Origin: Actinotignum sanguinis
GTDB lineage: Bacteria > Actinomycetota > Actinomycetes > Actinomycetales > Actinomycetaceae
Length of the DNA stretch: 64,000 bases
NCBI RefSeq assembly: GCF_003957255.1
Contig: NZ_QDIE01000005.1
Coordinates: forward strand, 1 to 64,000
Direction of reading: 5' to 3'
In this document: positions 27,612 through 40,295 of the stretch, piece after piece
Numbering within the stretch: position 1 is the first letter of the stretch
How the letters are laid out: every line of letters starts with the position of its first letter
The notes under the pieces: generated by a model
What the model was told of the DNA's origin: nothing
The model's database searches: none
What the model saw: the letters and a program-made list of their open reading frames with translations, nothing else
Translations under genes and position numbers: made by a program

Positions 27612-28814
27612 ATGCGCGTCTACCTGCTCATGATGGTGCTCAGCTGCGCCATCACTTACTTCCTAGTTCCCGCGATTCTGCGCCTGGCGCTGCGCGTGGG
27701 CGCCATGACGCAGGTGCGCGAACGCGATATCCACACCGTGCCTATCCCGCGATTGGGTGGGGTGGCGATGTTCTTGGGATTTTCGGCCTCGTTCGCCATT
27801 GCCTCACAGATCCCCTACCTGCACCGGGTGCTCGGGCCTGCCTCCCAAGCCTGGGCGATTTGGCTGGGCGCCGGGCTCATGTGCCTGGTGGGTGCCATCG
27901 ACGATATCTGGGAACTCGATTGGATGACGAAACTGGCCGGCGAAGTGCTGGCCGCCGGGGTCATGGCCTGGCAGGGCGTCCAGTTCGTCACGCTGCCCTT
28001 TATGGGGCTGACCGTGGGCTCCACCCGCCTATCGATTTTCTTCACCATCCTCATGGTGGTCATCACGGTGAACGCTGTGAATTTTATGGACGGGCTGGAC
28101 GGGCTGGCCGCCGGGATCGTGGGGATTGCCTCCCTGGCTTTCTTTATTTATTCCTATATTCTTACCCGCAATGCCACCCCGGGGGATTACACCTCGGTTG
28201 CCTGCGCCGCCGCGGCGGCCACGGTGGGGATGTGCGCCGGGATTCTGCCGCATAATTTCCACCCGGCTCGTATCTTTATGGGCGATTCGGGCGCGCTTAT
28301 GCTCGGCATGGTGCTGGCCGCCTCGGCTATCCAGGTCACCGGGCAGATCGATCCGCAATCCACCTCCCTCGGCTACGCGCTCCCGGCGTATTTGCCGCTG
28401 CTGCTGGCCCTCGCCGTGGTGGTGCTGCCCCTCTCTGATTTCATCTGGGCCGTCACCCGGCGCCTGGCCCGCGGGCAGTCTCCTTTCCACGCCGACGCCG
28501 GCCACCTCCACCACCGCCTGCTACGCCTGGGCCATTCGCATACCGGCACCGTGCTCATTCTCTATCTGTGGACGGCTATTTTCTCCTTCAGCTGCATGTT
28601 GCTTATTGTGCTACCCGCCCGGCACGTCGCCCTGATCGGTGCGGCGGGGGTGGTGCTCGGTTGCGTGGTCACCTTCGGGATGTTTGGCCGACGGCGCAGC
28701 TCGGCGGCGCGCGGGGAGCGAATCCCGGAGGAGAATGCCGGAGATGCGCCTGTTTCCATGATTGAGCAGGCGAGGGAAACAGAGCCGGTGCAGGAAGCGG
28801 AGGAACATCAATGA
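27612..28814 (+). CDS. MraY/WecA-family polyprenyl-phosphate sugar-phosphate transferase
   Basis: A 400-residue polytopic membrane enzyme with about 10-11 hydrophobic segments that links a sugar-1-phosphate to polyprenyl phosphate at the cytoplasmic face. Family motifs are present: the Asp pair in VGAIDDIWELD, NAVNFMDGLDGLAAG, the FMGDSGALMLG loop and the basic HADAGHLHHRLLRLG loop of the WecA/TagO type. In actinobacteria this locus usually encodes the enzyme that starts arabinogalactan or another wall polymer (GlcNAc-1-phosphate transfer). The substrate here is inferred. The C-terminal tail is charged. It overlaps the next gene by four bases (ATGA). Confidence 0.85.
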   Translation: MRVYLLMMVLSCAITYFLVPAILRLALRVGAMTQVRERDIHTVPIPRLGGVAMFLGFSASFAIASQIPYLHRVLGPASQAWAIWLGAGLMCLVGAIDDIWELDWMTKLAGEVLAAGVMAWQGVQFVTLPFMGLTVGSTRLSIFFTILMVVITVNAVNFMDGLDGLAAGIVGIASLAFFIYSYILTRNATPGDYTSVACAAAAATVGMCAGILPHNFHPARIFMGDSGALMLGMVLAASAIQVTGQIDPQSTSLGYALPAYLPLLLALAVVVLPLSDFIWAVTRRLARGQSPFHADAGHLHHRLLRLGHSHTGTVLILYLWTAIFSFSCMLLIVLPARHVALIGAAGVVLGCVVTFGMFGRRRSSAARGERIPEENAGDAPVSMIEQARETEPVQEAEEHQ

Positions 28815-29230
28815 GGGCCCAATCCGGGTGGGGGGCCGCCCCGAGCGGAGGCGCCGCGCGCTTGCTGCGCCGTGCCCAGCTAAGCGCAACACTCGGATGC
28901 GTCGTCGTCGGAATAATCGGAATAGCGATGTGCCTGCTTGCCGGTCAAGGTGAGCACGCCTGCGCCGTGGGATGGGCCACCCTCATTGCGTTTATCCTCC
29001 AGGTGGTGACCTGGGGCAGTGCACGTTACCTGCCCGGTGGGAGCGGATGGGCCCTGGCTAGCTACGCGGTCAAACTCGTGGTGGTGTTGGGCGGCCTCGG
29101 GGCGGTGCGGACTTTGACCGCCGCGCCGGTGGGAACCGCGGCGCTGGCGCTTGCCGGGCTCATTATCTGTGCGCTCGCGGTGCAATCGTGGGTGGTATTA
29201 CGCGCGGATCTTCGTGCGACCGCATCGTGA
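28811..29230 (+). CDS. Small membrane protein at the AtpI position
   Basis: A 139-residue protein with four predicted membrane segments (LGCVVVGIIGIAMCLLAG, GWATLIAFILQVVTWG, LVVVLGGLGAVRTL and LALAGLIICALAVQSWVVL). Its place between the WecA-like gene and atpB is that of AtpI, which helps assemble the c-ring or supplies Mg2+. Sequence similarity to AtpI is weak, so the name rests on position and topology. Confidence 0.55.
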   Translation: MRAQSGWGAAPSGGAARLLRRAQLSATLGCVVVGIIGIAMCLLAGQGEHACAVGWATLIAFILQVVTWGSARYLPGGSGWALASYAVKLVVVLGGLGAVRTLTAAPVGTAALALAGLIICALAVQSWVVLRADLRATAS

Positions 29231-29359
29231 GCCGGCCGGGATGCCAGGCCGCGTTTCGCGGGTATATTCGGGAACAGGGCGCTTAGTCCTAGCCGCGCAG
29301 AGGCGGTAAGAGTAACGTAGACCACTGTTCACGGCGGCAAAGTTCAAGGCCGCGCGGTG

Positions 29360-29387
29360 ATGACAATTGTGATTTCCACGCTAAGAT
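29360..29387 (+). promoter_or_regulatory. Candidate promoter of the atp operon
   Basis: ATGACA (29360-29365) and TAAGAT (29382-29387) are separated by 16 bp, about 65 bp before the atpB start, in an AT-richer patch. It would separate ATP synthase expression from the wecA-like transcript. Confidence 0.45.
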
Positions 29388-29451
29388 AGGTTAGCAGTGC
29401 CGTTCAGGCGGGGTTCCCGCCGCGGAAAGATTCGATGGAGAGGGTGAGCGC

Positions 29452-30512
<1,061 letters not shown>

Positions 30513-30515
30513 GCA

Positions 30516-31046
30516 ATGTATCTCGCTGAAGAACACAGTGTTATCATTCCGGCCATTCCGGATCTGCTGTGGGGCACGGTATCTTTCCTCATCGTCGCCA
30601 TCGCGGTGTATAAATTCGCCTGGCCGACGCTGACGAAGATGCTTGATGAGCGGCGGGAGAAAATCGAAGAAGGTTTGCTCGCTGCCGAGCGCGCCCGCGA
30701 GGAAGTGGCTCAAGAACGCGCCACCATCCAGTCCGAAAAGGACGCTGCGGTGCGCGAAGCCGCGGATATCCGCGCCCAGGCACAGTCCAATGCCTCCGAT
30801 ATTATCGAGCGTGCACGCCGGGAAGCCGGCGAAGAAGCGCGGCGCATTTCCGCCGCGGCTCAGGTTCAGATTAAGGCTGATACCGACGCCGCCGCGCGGA
30901 TTCTCCGCGCGGATCTGGGCACTATGGCTTCGCAGCTGGCCGGTCGTATCGTGGGTGAGCAGATTCGCCTCGATCCGAGTGTGAACCAGGGCGTCGTCGA
31001 TTCGTTCCTCGATAATCTCGAGGAGCAGGCGCGAACGGGGGCGTAA
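30516..31046 (+). CDS. atpF: ATP synthase Fo subunit b
   Basis: A 176-residue peripheral-stalk subunit: one N-terminal membrane helix (WGTVSFLIVAIAVYKFAW) followed by a long charged coiled coil (DERREKIEEGLLAAERAREE onward). It holds the F1 head against rotation. The start is three bases after the atpE stop, and the stop overlaps the atpH ATG. Only one b gene is present, so the stalk is a b homodimer. Confidence 0.95.
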   Translation: MYLAEEHSVIIPAIPDLLWGTVSFLIVAIAVYKFAWPTLTKMLDERREKIEEGLLAAERAREEVAQERATIQSEKDAAVREAADIRAQAQSNASDIIERARREAGEEARRISAAAQVQIKADTDAAARILRADLGTMASQLAGRIVGEQIRLDPSVNQGVVDSFLDNLEEQARTGA

Positions 31047-31885
31047 TGCGGTCCACGAGTAAGCAATCCGCCGCCGCGGTCACCGCCGAGTGGGACGCCC
31101 TGCTTCAGGAATATCCCGGCCAGGAAATTGACTTGGCGCGCGAACTTTTCGCCGCTGCAGACGCCATCAATGCCTCTCCTTCCCTGCGTGGAACCCTCGC
31201 GGATACCACCCGGGCTGGTGCGGCACGGGAAAGCCTGGCAGGTGCCATTTTCGCCGCCCACGTGAGCGCACCGGTTCTTACGGTGCTGCGCGCGGTAGCG
31301 GGGCGGACGTGGACGGAGGACGCTGATCTCGTCACGACCGTGGATACCCTCGGCGCACACGCTGTATTGGTCCGGGCGCGTGGCGCCGGGGTGCTCTCCG
31401 GCGTCGAAGATGAGCTCTACCAGCTTATGCGTACGCTTAAAGAAACTCCCGATCTGCGCATCACGCTCTCCCGCGAGGAATACTCCGCGGAGGAACGCGC
31501 GGCGCTCTTTGATCGGGTGGTTCCGAATATTCGGGAGGAAACCCGGGTACTCGCGCACCGCGCCCTCGCGCGAGTGCGGGAGATGACCCTGGCCGCCTCA
31601 CTCATGGAGTACGCGGTCCAGGCAGCGGATTTGGGCGATGTTTCCGGAGTATCGGTGCTGGTGGCCCAGCCGCTCACGGCGAACCAAGAGGAACGCCTCC
31701 AGCGCGCCCTGACCGCGATGTACGGAACCGAAGTTTCCATCCACGTTTCGGTAGATCCGACTGTAGTGGGCGGCATGCGTATCCAGCACGGTTCGGATGT
31801 TATTGACGCGACGCTGCAGTCCAGAATTAAAGATGTACGCGATAAAGTCGCGGCCATGCCGGCGGCACCGGCGAGCAACAGGTAA
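31046..31885 (+). CDS. atpH: ATP synthase F1 subunit delta
   Basis: At 279 residues this is about 100 residues longer than the Escherichia coli subunit, as in other Actinobacteria, where the N-terminal part is extended. The C-terminal delta signature is clear (VLVAQPLTANQEERL, then VGGMRIQHGSDVIDATLQSR). It links the b stalk to the top of the alpha/beta hexamer. It is not fused to a b-type domain, unlike the mycobacterial AtpH. ATG 31046 overlaps the atpF stop. Confidence 0.92.
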   Translation: MRSTSKQSAAAVTAEWDALLQEYPGQEIDLARELFAAADAINASPSLRGTLADTTRAGAARESLAGAIFAAHVSAPVLTVLRAVAGRTWTEDADLVTTVDTLGAHAVLVRARGAGVLSGVEDELYQLMRTLKETPDLRITLSREEYSAEERAALFDRVVPNIREETRVLAHRALARVREMTLAASLMEYAVQAADLGDVSGVSVLVAQPLTANQEERLQRALTAMYGTEVSIHVSVDPTVVGGMRIQHGSDVIDATLQSRIKDVRDKVAAMPAAPASNR

Positions 31886-31894
31886 GGAAAAAGA

Positions 31895-33520
31895 ATGGCT
31901 GATCTGACAATCCAGCCCGAAGAGATTCGGGCAGCGCTCGATAACTTCGTGCGTAGCTACACGCCGGAGCAGTCCGAGAGTGAGCAAGTTGGTCACGTCA
32001 CCATGACGGCGGACGGCATCGCCCGCGTGGCCGGCCTGCCCGGTGCGATGGCCAATGAACTTCTCGTTTTTGAGGATGGCACCCGCGGACTGGCGATGAA
32101 CCTGGAAGAGCGGGAAATCGGCGTTGTGGTTCTCGGTGACTTCTCCAATATTGAAGAAGGCCAGGAAGTGCGCCGCAGCGGTGAGGTGCTCTCCGTCCCG
32201 GTGGGCGACGGATACCTCGGCCGCACGGTGGATCCGCTCGGTAAGCCGATTGACGGCCTGGGTGAAATTGAGAATCTCAGCGGCCGGCGTGCCCTGGAGC
32301 TGCAGGCTCCCGGCGTGATGATGCGTAAGTCGGTGCACGAACCGCTAGAAACCGGTATCAAGGCTATTGACTCGATGACCCCGATTGGGCGCGGCCAGCG
32401 CCAGCTCATCATCGGGGATCGGCAGACGGGTAAAACTGCCCTCGCGATTGACACCATCCTCAACCAGCGCAAGAACTGGGAAACCGGGGATCCCTCCAAG
32501 CAGGTGCGCTGCATTTACGTGGCCATCGGCCAGAAGGGCTCCACCATCGCTTCGGTGCGCGGTACCCTGGCCCGTTACGGCGCGCTGGAGTACACCACCA
32601 TCGTGGCCTCCCCGGCATCCGATCCGGCGGGCTTTAAGTACCTGGCCCCCTACACCGGTTCGGCTATCGGCCAGCACTGGATGTACGAAGGTAAGCACGT
32701 GCTTATCGTCTTTGACGATCTTTCTAAGCAGGCGGAAGCCTACCGAGCCGTGTCCTTGCTGCTGCGCCGCCCGCCGGGGCGTGAAGCCTACCCGGGCGAC
32801 GTTTTCTACCTGCATTCGCGCCTGCTGGAACGCTGCGCCAAGCTCTCCGATGAACTGGGTGGAGGTTCCATGACCGGCCTTCCGATTGTGGAAACCAAGG
32901 CGAATGACGTCTCGGCCTATATTCCGACCAACGTTATTTCCATTACCGACGGTCAGATCTTCTTGCAGTCCGACCTCTTCAACTCCAATCAGCGCCCGGC
33001 CGTGGACGTGGGTATCTCGGTGTCCCGCGTGGGCGGCGATGCGCAGATCAAGGCGATGAAGAAGGTTGCCGGTACCCTGAAGATCACCCTGGCCCAGTAC
33101 CGCTCCCAGGCGGCCTTCGCGATGTTTGCCTCGGATCTTGATCCGGCCACCCGCCAGCAGCTCACCCGCGGTGAGCGCCTCATGGAGCTGCTCAAACAAC
33201 CGCAGTACACCCCGTACCCCATTGAGGAACAGGTGGTTTCGGTCTGGGCCGGCTCGAAGGGCTATCTCGATGATGTCCCGGTGGAGAAGGTGCACGATTG
33301 GGAAGCTCGCATGCTCGACTACGTGCGGCACAACTCCTCGGTGCTGGAAACCATCGCGACTACCGGTGAGATGGATAAGGATCTCGAAGCCGAACTCGAA
33401 GCCACGGTGAGTGCCTTCACGGAGTCCTACCGCACCGCCGAAAACCTGCCCGCGGGTGGGGAAGAGGATGTCCCGGCCGAACAGGCCCGTGAAACTCTCG
33501 CGCGGCCGACGAAGGGTTAA
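31895..33520 (+). CDS. atpA: ATP synthase F1 subunit alpha
   Basis: A 541-residue non-catalytic nucleotide-binding subunit. Walker A is [13 protein letters not shown] and the following sequence ([19 protein letters not shown], then ALPHA-signature-like [14 protein letters not shown]) is canonical. The N-terminal [18 protein letters not shown] beta-barrel is present. A charged tail of about 25 residues ends the protein. An AAGGAA lies before the ATG. Confidence 0.98.
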   Translation: MADLTIQPEEIRAALDNFVRSYTPEQSESEQVGHVTMTADGIARVAGLPGAMANELLVFEDGTRGLAMNLEEREIGVVVLGDFSNIEEGQEVRRSGEVLSVPVGDGYLGRTVDPLGKPIDGLGEIENLSGRRALELQAPGVMMRKSVHEPLETGIKAIDSMTPIGRGQRQLIIGDRQTGKTALAIDTILNQRKNWETGDPSKQVRCIYVAIGQKGSTIASVRGTLARYGALEYTTIVASPASDPAGFKYLAPYTGSAIGQHWMYEGKHVLIVFDDLSKQAEAYRAVSLLLRRPPGREAYPGDVFYLHSRLLERCAKLSDELGGGSMTGLPIVETKANDVSAYIPTNVISITDGQIFLQSDLFNSNQRPAVDVGISVSRVGGDAQIKAMKKVAGTLKITLAQYRSQAAFAMFASDLDPATRQQLTRGERLMELLKQPQYTPYPIEEQVVSVWAGSKGYLDDVPVEKVHDWEARMLDYVRHNSSVLETIATTGEMDKDLEAELEATVSAFTESYRTAENLPAGGEEDVPAEQARETLARPTKG

Positions 33521-33523
33521 TCG

Positions 33524-35945
<2,422 letters not shown>

Positions 35946-35946
<1 letters not shown>

Positions 35947-36221
35947 TGCTGGACGTTGAGATCGTTTCCCAGCGGGAGCTGGCGTGGCGCGGTAACGCCG
36001 AATCGGTGACCGCGCCCGGCACCGAAGGCTCGGTGGGTATCCTCACGGACCACACCCCGCTCGTCGCCCTCCTCACGGAAGGCAATGTCGAGGTGCGCGG
36101 CTGCGAGGACGGACGCGATCGCAGCTTCACGATGTCCGGCTCCGGCTTCCTCACGGTGACCGCTAACCAGGTTATCGTGGTGGCCGATTCGGTCACCGAG
36201 CAGTCGGTTAGCGGGCAGTAG
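35946..36221 (+). CDS. atpC: ATP synthase F1 subunit epsilon, short form
   Basis: A 91-residue subunit with the N-terminal beta-sandwich (VEIVSQRELAWRGNAESVTA, then GSVGILTDHTPLVALL). The two C-terminal helices found in longer epsilon subunits, which inhibit ATP hydrolysis, are missing. Short epsilons occur in several actinobacteria, so this is probably not damage. ATG 35946 overlaps the atpD stop (TAATG). Confidence 0.92.
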
Positions 36222-36234
36222 GCGGAGAGCGCGA

Positions 36235-36624
36235 ATGAGCTGGCAAAGCGTAGCACTGATCGTCGTGCTGGTTCTCCTCGCGCTCCTCATCTACTTCCTG
36301 GCGCGGGTGCGGTACCTCTTCAACCAGTGGGGGTCCTCCCAGGCGGCGGTACGCCGGCAGCACCGCTGGCATACCGGCGTGGTGTTTTTCCGCACCGATG
36401 CGCTGGAATGGTTTAGGGTCGCCTCCCTATCCTGGCGCCCGGCGCTGCGCCTCGACCGGCGTTCCCTGAGCATCAACCTGGTTAAAGTCCGTGACGATAT
36501 CGCCACCGCCCGCGTGGGGGATGCTCATACAGAAATTGATATGGCCATGAGCTGCCAAGCGCATACCGCGCTGGTGGCGTGGGCGGATTCGGCCCCGCCC
36601 CGGGGAGATTGGGTGTTGTTCTAG
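36235..36624 (+). CDS. DUF2550 membrane-anchored protein
   Basis: A 129-residue protein with one N-terminal membrane helix (VALIVVLVLLALLIYFLARV) and a small cytoplasmic domain containing WHTGVVFF and LEWFRVASLSWRPALRLDR. This is the DUF2550 family, found after atpC in many actinobacteria. Its function is unknown. It lies directly before nucS with no gap. Confidence 0.8.
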   Translation: MSWQSVALIVVLVLLALLIYFLARVRYLFNQWGSSQAAVRRQHRWHTGVVFFRTDALEWFRVASLSWRPALRLDRRSLSINLVKVRDDIATARVGDAHTEIDMAMSCQAHTALVAWADSAPPRGDWVLF

Positions 36625-37320
36625 ATGCGCGTTGTTTTTGCTACCTGTTCGGTGGATTATTCCGGACGCCTGGACGCGCATCTCGAACCGGCCACTCGGC
36701 TCCTCATGGTCAAGGCGGATGGCTCGGTGCTGGTTCATGCAGATACCGGCTCCTACAAGCCCCTCAACTGGATGATGGGCCCAACCCTCTTCACCGAAGA
36801 AGAACCGAGCGCGGCCGAGCGCGAGGCGGGCGTGCGCACCATCTGGAACGTGGAGCACAAGAAAACCGATGACCGGCTGGTTATTCGGATCTACGAGGTC
36901 TTTTCTGATTACGAGCAAGACCTCGGGGTGGATCCCGGACTCGTCAAGGACGGGGTGGAAGCGCACCTGCAAAAACTGCTGGCCGAACAGGTGGAACGCA
37001 TCGCCCCGCAGGCCAGCTTGGTGCGCCGGGAGTATCCCACCGCCATCGGTCCGGTCGATCTGATGGTGCGCGACGGCGAGGGTGGCTATATCGCCGTCGA
37101 AATTAAACGCCGCGGCGAAATCGACGGGGTCGAACAGCTCACCCGCTACCTCGACCTCTTGCGCCGCGATCCCCTCCTCACCCCGCTGCGCGGTATTTTC
37201 GCAGCCCAGGAAATCAAACCTCAGGCCCGTGTGCTGGCCGAAGACCGCGGCATTGACTGTATGATCTTGAATTACGACGATATGCGTGGCATAGACCACC
37301 CGGAGGATCGACTGTTTTAG
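36625..37320 (+). CDS. nucS: Mismatch-specific endonuclease NucS
   Basis: A 231-residue nuclease of the archaeal/actinobacterial NucS (EndoMS) family that cuts mismatched DNA in organisms lacking MutS/MutL. The N-terminal dimer domain is followed by a PD-(D/E)xK core: GPVDLMV, then [22 protein letters not shown]. The C-terminus ends in DRLF, resembling the beta-clamp-binding tail reported for this family. ATG 36625 directly follows the DUF2550 stop codon. Confidence 0.93.
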   Translation: MRVVFATCSVDYSGRLDAHLEPATRLLMVKADGSVLVHADTGSYKPLNWMMGPTLFTEEEPSAAEREAGVRTIWNVEHKKTDDRLVIRIYEVFSDYEQDLGVDPGLVKDGVEAHLQKLLAEQVERIAPQASLVRREYPTAIGPVDLMVRDGEGGYIAVEIKRRGEIDGVEQLTRYLDLLRRDPLLTPLRGIFAAQEIKPQARVLAEDRGIDCMILNYDDMRGIDHPEDRLF

Positions 37321-37329
37321 GACGGGATA

Positions 37330-38490
37330 ATGGGGTTCTTATACGGCCGGGCAGCGTTGCCCGGCGGCGTACGCGAATGTGAAATCGCGTGGGACAAGGG
37401 AGTTCTCACGCGGGTAGATACGGTATCGAGCGATGTGACGGCAGAGCTCCCGGAGGGGTGGCTCATCCTCCCCGGGCTCGTTGATGAACACTGCCACGGC
37501 GGGGGAGGGGCTTCCTTCCCGGATGCGAAAGATAGCGCGGAAGTGGCGCAGGCGGCCGGGGAACACCTGGCGCACGGGACCACTTCGATAGCCGCGGCTC
37601 TCACCACCCTGAGCGTGGAGCGCATGGAGGCCGGGGCAAGTTTGCTGGCCGATGCGGTCGAGGATGGGACCCTGGCCGCCATTCTTATTGAGGGGCCTTT
37701 CCTTTCTAGCGAGCGAGCGGGGGCGCAAAACCCCGCCTATTTGGAAACCCCGAGCGTGGAGATCGCCAACCGGCTCCTCACCGCTGCCCGCGGGCATGCC
37801 TGGGGCATGACGCTCGCCCCCGAGCTATCGGGGGCGAGCGAGGTGGTGGACCTGCTGCTTGAGCACGGTGTGGTGCCCACCTGGGGGCATACCCACGCGG
37901 AGGCCGGCCCGGCGCGGGAGCTCCAGGAGCGGGCGATGGCGGGCGGAGCAACCCCGGTGGCCACCCACCTCTTTAATGCCATGCGCGAATTGCGCCACCG
38001 TGCGCCCGGTCCGGTAGCCGAGTATTTGGCTGCCGCGCGGCGCGGCAGCTGCGTCGTCGAACTTATTGGAGACGGCGTGCATATTAGCTCCGAGCTGGTG
38101 CGCAACGTGGTCGAAATCGTGGGCCCGGAAAATATCGCGCTCATCACCGATGCCATGGCGGCTGCCGGTATGGCGGATGGTACCTACGAGCTGGGCGGGC
38201 TGCGGGTGCACGTGACCGACGGGCAGGCGCGGCTGCGCGGGGGCAATCTCGCGGGCGGCACCTCGCATCTTCTCGATATTGTGCGCACCGTGGTCGGCGC
38301 AGGAGTCGATATGAACGACGCCGTTACCATGGCGAGCGCCACCCCGGCCCGCGTGATGGGCTTGACCGATCGCGGCTCCCTCGAGGTGGGCAAACGTGCG
38401 GATCTGCTGGTTGTGGATGAGGAGCTGCGCCCGCGGCGGGTCTACCGAGCCGGGCAGTTGGTTGCGCAGGACGGCAAGCTGGTTGCATAG
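37330..38490 (+). CDS. nagA: N-acetylglucosamine-6-phosphate deacetylase
   Basis: A 386-residue amidohydrolase that removes acetate from GlcNAc-6-phosphate during amino-sugar use or wall recycling. The metal motif HxH appears in VDEHCHGGGG, the Glu ligand in LIEGPFLS, the His in WGHTHAEAG and the catalytic Asp in LITDAMAAAGMADG. No nagB or PTS gene adjoins it, so the partner genes lie elsewhere. The ATG at 37330 is ten bases after the nucS stop. Confidence 0.9.
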   Translation: MGFLYGRAALPGGVRECEIAWDKGVLTRVDTVSSDVTAELPEGWLILPGLVDEHCHGGGGASFPDAKDSAEVAQAAGEHLAHGTTSIAAALTTLSVERMEAGASLLADAVEDGTLAAILIEGPFLSSERAGAQNPAYLETPSVEIANRLLTAARGHAWGMTLAPELSGASEVVDLLLEHGVVPTWGHTHAEAGPARELQERAMAGGATPVATHLFNAMRELRHRAPGPVAEYLAAARRGSCVVELIGDGVHISSELVRNVVEIVGPENIALITDAMAAAGMADGTYELGGLRVHVTDGQARLRGGNLAGGTSHLLDIVRTVVGAGVDMNDAVTMASATPARVMGLTDRGSLEVGKRADLLVVDEELRPRRVYRAGQLVAQDGKLVA

Positions 38491-38556
38491 CCGGGAGACT
38501 GCGGCGTCGTACGCGATGCTAGTGGACTCTGCGCGCTCAGGGGCTACCATGGAAGA

Positions 38557-38841
38557 ATGCGCCGGTCGAAAAAGTACTCCCGTCCCGTTCGCCCGCTGAA
38601 TATCAGCGCGGCGATGGGTGGGCTCACCTATGAAAACGGCCGCGATGGCGCCACATATAAAGTGCGGCGCATCGCCAGCGCCGCGAAGGATTATGTGTGC
38701 CCCGGTTGCGGTGGGATGATCCGGGTTGGCGAAAGCAATATCGTTGCCTGGACGGAGGACACCATCTGGGGTGCCCAGTACGGGGTGGATTCGCGCCGCC
38801 ACTGGCATCCGGGTTGCTGGCAGCACCGCGGTCGCGCCTAG
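38557..38841 (+). CDS. Small actinobacterial protein with a Cys/His metal site
   Basis: A 94-residue basic protein with a likely zinc site: CPGC near residues 48-51 and H...C in RHWHPGCWQH near the end. Similar small proteins are conserved in actinobacteria and sometimes annotated as ATP/GTP-binding without experimental support. No P-loop is visible here. It is followed by the toxin-antitoxin pair. Function unknown. Confidence 0.65.
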   Translation: MRRSKKYSRPVRPLNISAAMGGLTYENGRDGATYKVRRIASAAKDYVCPGCGGMIRVGESNIVAWTEDTIWGAQYGVDSRRHWHPGCWQHRGRA

Positions 38842-38852
38842 ACTACAACTAA

Positions 38853-38881
38853 TTGTGTACGGTGTGTACACAATGTAAAGT
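38853..38881 (+). promoter_or_regulatory. Promoter and operator of the toxin-antitoxin operon
   Basis: An inverted repeat with 8-bp arms (TTGTGTAC 38853-38860, GTACACAA 38866-38873) overlaps a TTGTGT -35. A TAAAGT -10 lies at 38876-38881 (17-bp spacer). The antitoxin ATG is seven bases after the -10, which fits a leaderless transcript repressed by the antitoxin or its complex. Confidence 0.65.
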
Positions 38882-38888
38882 ATGTGAT

Positions 38889-39149
38889 ATGACTATTGCA
38901 GAAAATCAGGTTAGTACTAGGGAATTACGTGAAGAACTCTCCTATGTGCTCGGGGAAACGCTTCATGCCGGTAGGAGATTCACCGTTACTCGCAACGGCA
39001 AACCCGCTGCTGCCATTGTCACGATTGATGATCTTCACGCCTTAGAAGAATTCGAGATGGCTCAGGATATCGCTGCCTATGAGCATGCCAAGCGTACTGA
39101 TGACGGTGTGCGCATTACCCTGGAAGATTTCAAGGCCAGTCTCGATTAA
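38889..39149 (+). CDS. Phd/YefM-family antitoxin
   Basis: An 86-residue antitoxin. The N-terminal Phd/YefM fold (STRELREELSYVLGETLHAG, then FTVTRNGKPAAAIVTIDDL) binds DNA as a dimer, and the C-terminal acidic segment neutralises the toxin. It starts at ATG 38889, next to its own operator. Its stop is immediately followed by the toxin ATG, so the two are co-translated. Local base composition is more AT-rich than the flanking genes, suggesting acquisition by transfer. Confidence 0.85.
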   Translation: MTIAENQVSTRELREELSYVLGETLHAGRRFTVTRNGKPAAAIVTIDDLHALEEFEMAQDIAAYEHAKRTDDGVRITLEDFKASLD

Positions 39150-39401
39150 ATGTATCGCGTTATTCTGTCAAATTTAGCCGGTAGGCAGCTTCGCAAGTTA
39201 GAAAAGCCGATTCGGGACCGAATCCTTGGGGAAATAGAAAAGCTTGCGGTCCAGCCTCGTCCGGTAGGGGTAAAGAAACTAACGAATTATCCCGCCTGGC
39301 GTATTCGTGTGGGTAACTATCGTGTCATCTATGAAATAGAAGACGATAAGCTCCTCGTTACGGTTTTGCGTGCTGCGCACCGACGCGAAGTGTATGCCTG
39401 A
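39150..39401 (+). CDS. RelE/ParE-family toxin
   Basis: An 83-residue toxin with the RelE-type layout: an N-terminal helix pair (SNLAGRQLRKLEKPIRDRIL), GVKKLTNYPAWRIRVGNYRV and IYEIEDDKLLVTVLRAAHRR. RelE members cleave mRNA on the ribosome, and basic residues in LTNYPAWRIRVGNYRVIY and HRREVY fit that. It abuts the antitoxin gene. The target was not tested. Confidence 0.85.
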   Translation: MYRVILSNLAGRQLRKLEKPIRDRILGEIEKLAVQPRPVGVKKLTNYPAWRIRVGNYRVIYEIEDDKLLVTVLRAAHRREVYA

Positions 39402-39463
39402 TAACTAGTCGCCAGGGTCGCCGTACCCGGGGTAAGTTCCGGTAGCGGCGTTACAATCGAGTT

Positions 39464-40240
39464 ATGAAACTTGCCACACATATTCACGAAGGTGCGGGTA
39501 TTCCGCTTGTTCTGCTCCACGCTATGCCGATGACGTCCCGGATGTGGGAGGGCGTGCGCGCTGAGCTTTCGGATCTGCACACGATTGCTATTGATGCCCC
39601 CGGTTTCGGGGACTCGCCTTCCGGTAGTGAGGTCGACGACGCCGCGGGCGCCACCACGCCACACATCAATTCCTACCTGGCTGCCCTCGAAGAAACCCTG
39701 GCCGACTATGACTCCATCGTGCTCGCCGGAATTTCCATGGGCGCGACCGTCACGGCCGCTTATGCCCTGCGCCACCCCGAGCAGATTGCCGGGCTCGCGC
39801 TGCTGGACGGTTCGATTCTGGGGCCGGAGCCCTCGCCTTCCCCGCGGGAAAAAGCCATTGAGAAGCTTGCCTCGGGGCAGAGCTGGGATGTGCTGGCCGG
39901 CTGGGTGGATACTATGCTCAGCTCGGCGGCCAGCCCGGAGCTTAAAGAGAAGGTTGCCGCCTATTTCAAGACGGTAGATGCCGGAGCTTTCTCCTGGTTG
40001 CAACAAATGATGCTCACCCGCCCGGGTACCCGCGGTGTTATGGAGCTGGATGTTCCTATCCTGCTGCTGCGCGGGGTGGATGACCCGAATGCCAAGCACG
40101 AAGAATTTGCCCAGCTGCATGAGGTACGCCCCGATCAGCCTTTCGTGGAACTCGAGGGTGCCAGCCACTTCTCCGCGGTGGAAAAGCCGCACGAAGTCGC
40201 TACCGCGCTGCGCGAGCTCTACGAGACTGCTACTCGTTAG
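39464..40240 (+). CDS. Alpha/beta-hydrolase fold protein
   Basis: A 258-residue soluble hydrolase. The catalytic triad can be traced: nucleophile Ser in LAGISMGATV (G-x-S-x-G), Asp in the LRGVDDPN turn, and His in LEGASHFSAVEKP. The oxyanion region starts LVLLHAMPM. The cap domain is short. The substrate is unknown. TACAAT at 39452-39457 is a good -10 and lies six bases before the ATG, with no Shine-Dalgarno, so the message may be leaderless. Confidence 0.8.
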   Translation: MKLATHIHEGAGIPLVLLHAMPMTSRMWEGVRAELSDLHTIAIDAPGFGDSPSGSEVDDAAGATTPHINSYLAALEETLADYDSIVLAGISMGATVTAAYALRHPEQIAGLALLDGSILGPEPSPSPREKAIEKLASGQSWDVLAGWVDTMLSSAASPELKEKVAAYFKTVDAGAFSWLQQMMLTRPGTRGVMELDVPILLLRGVDDPNAKHEEFAQLHEVRPDQPFVELEGASHFSAVEKPHEVATALRELYETATR

Positions 40241-40295
40241 CGACCACCATCGCGAGACTCGGGAATCACACCGCTCTCAAGAATCACATGAGTAT

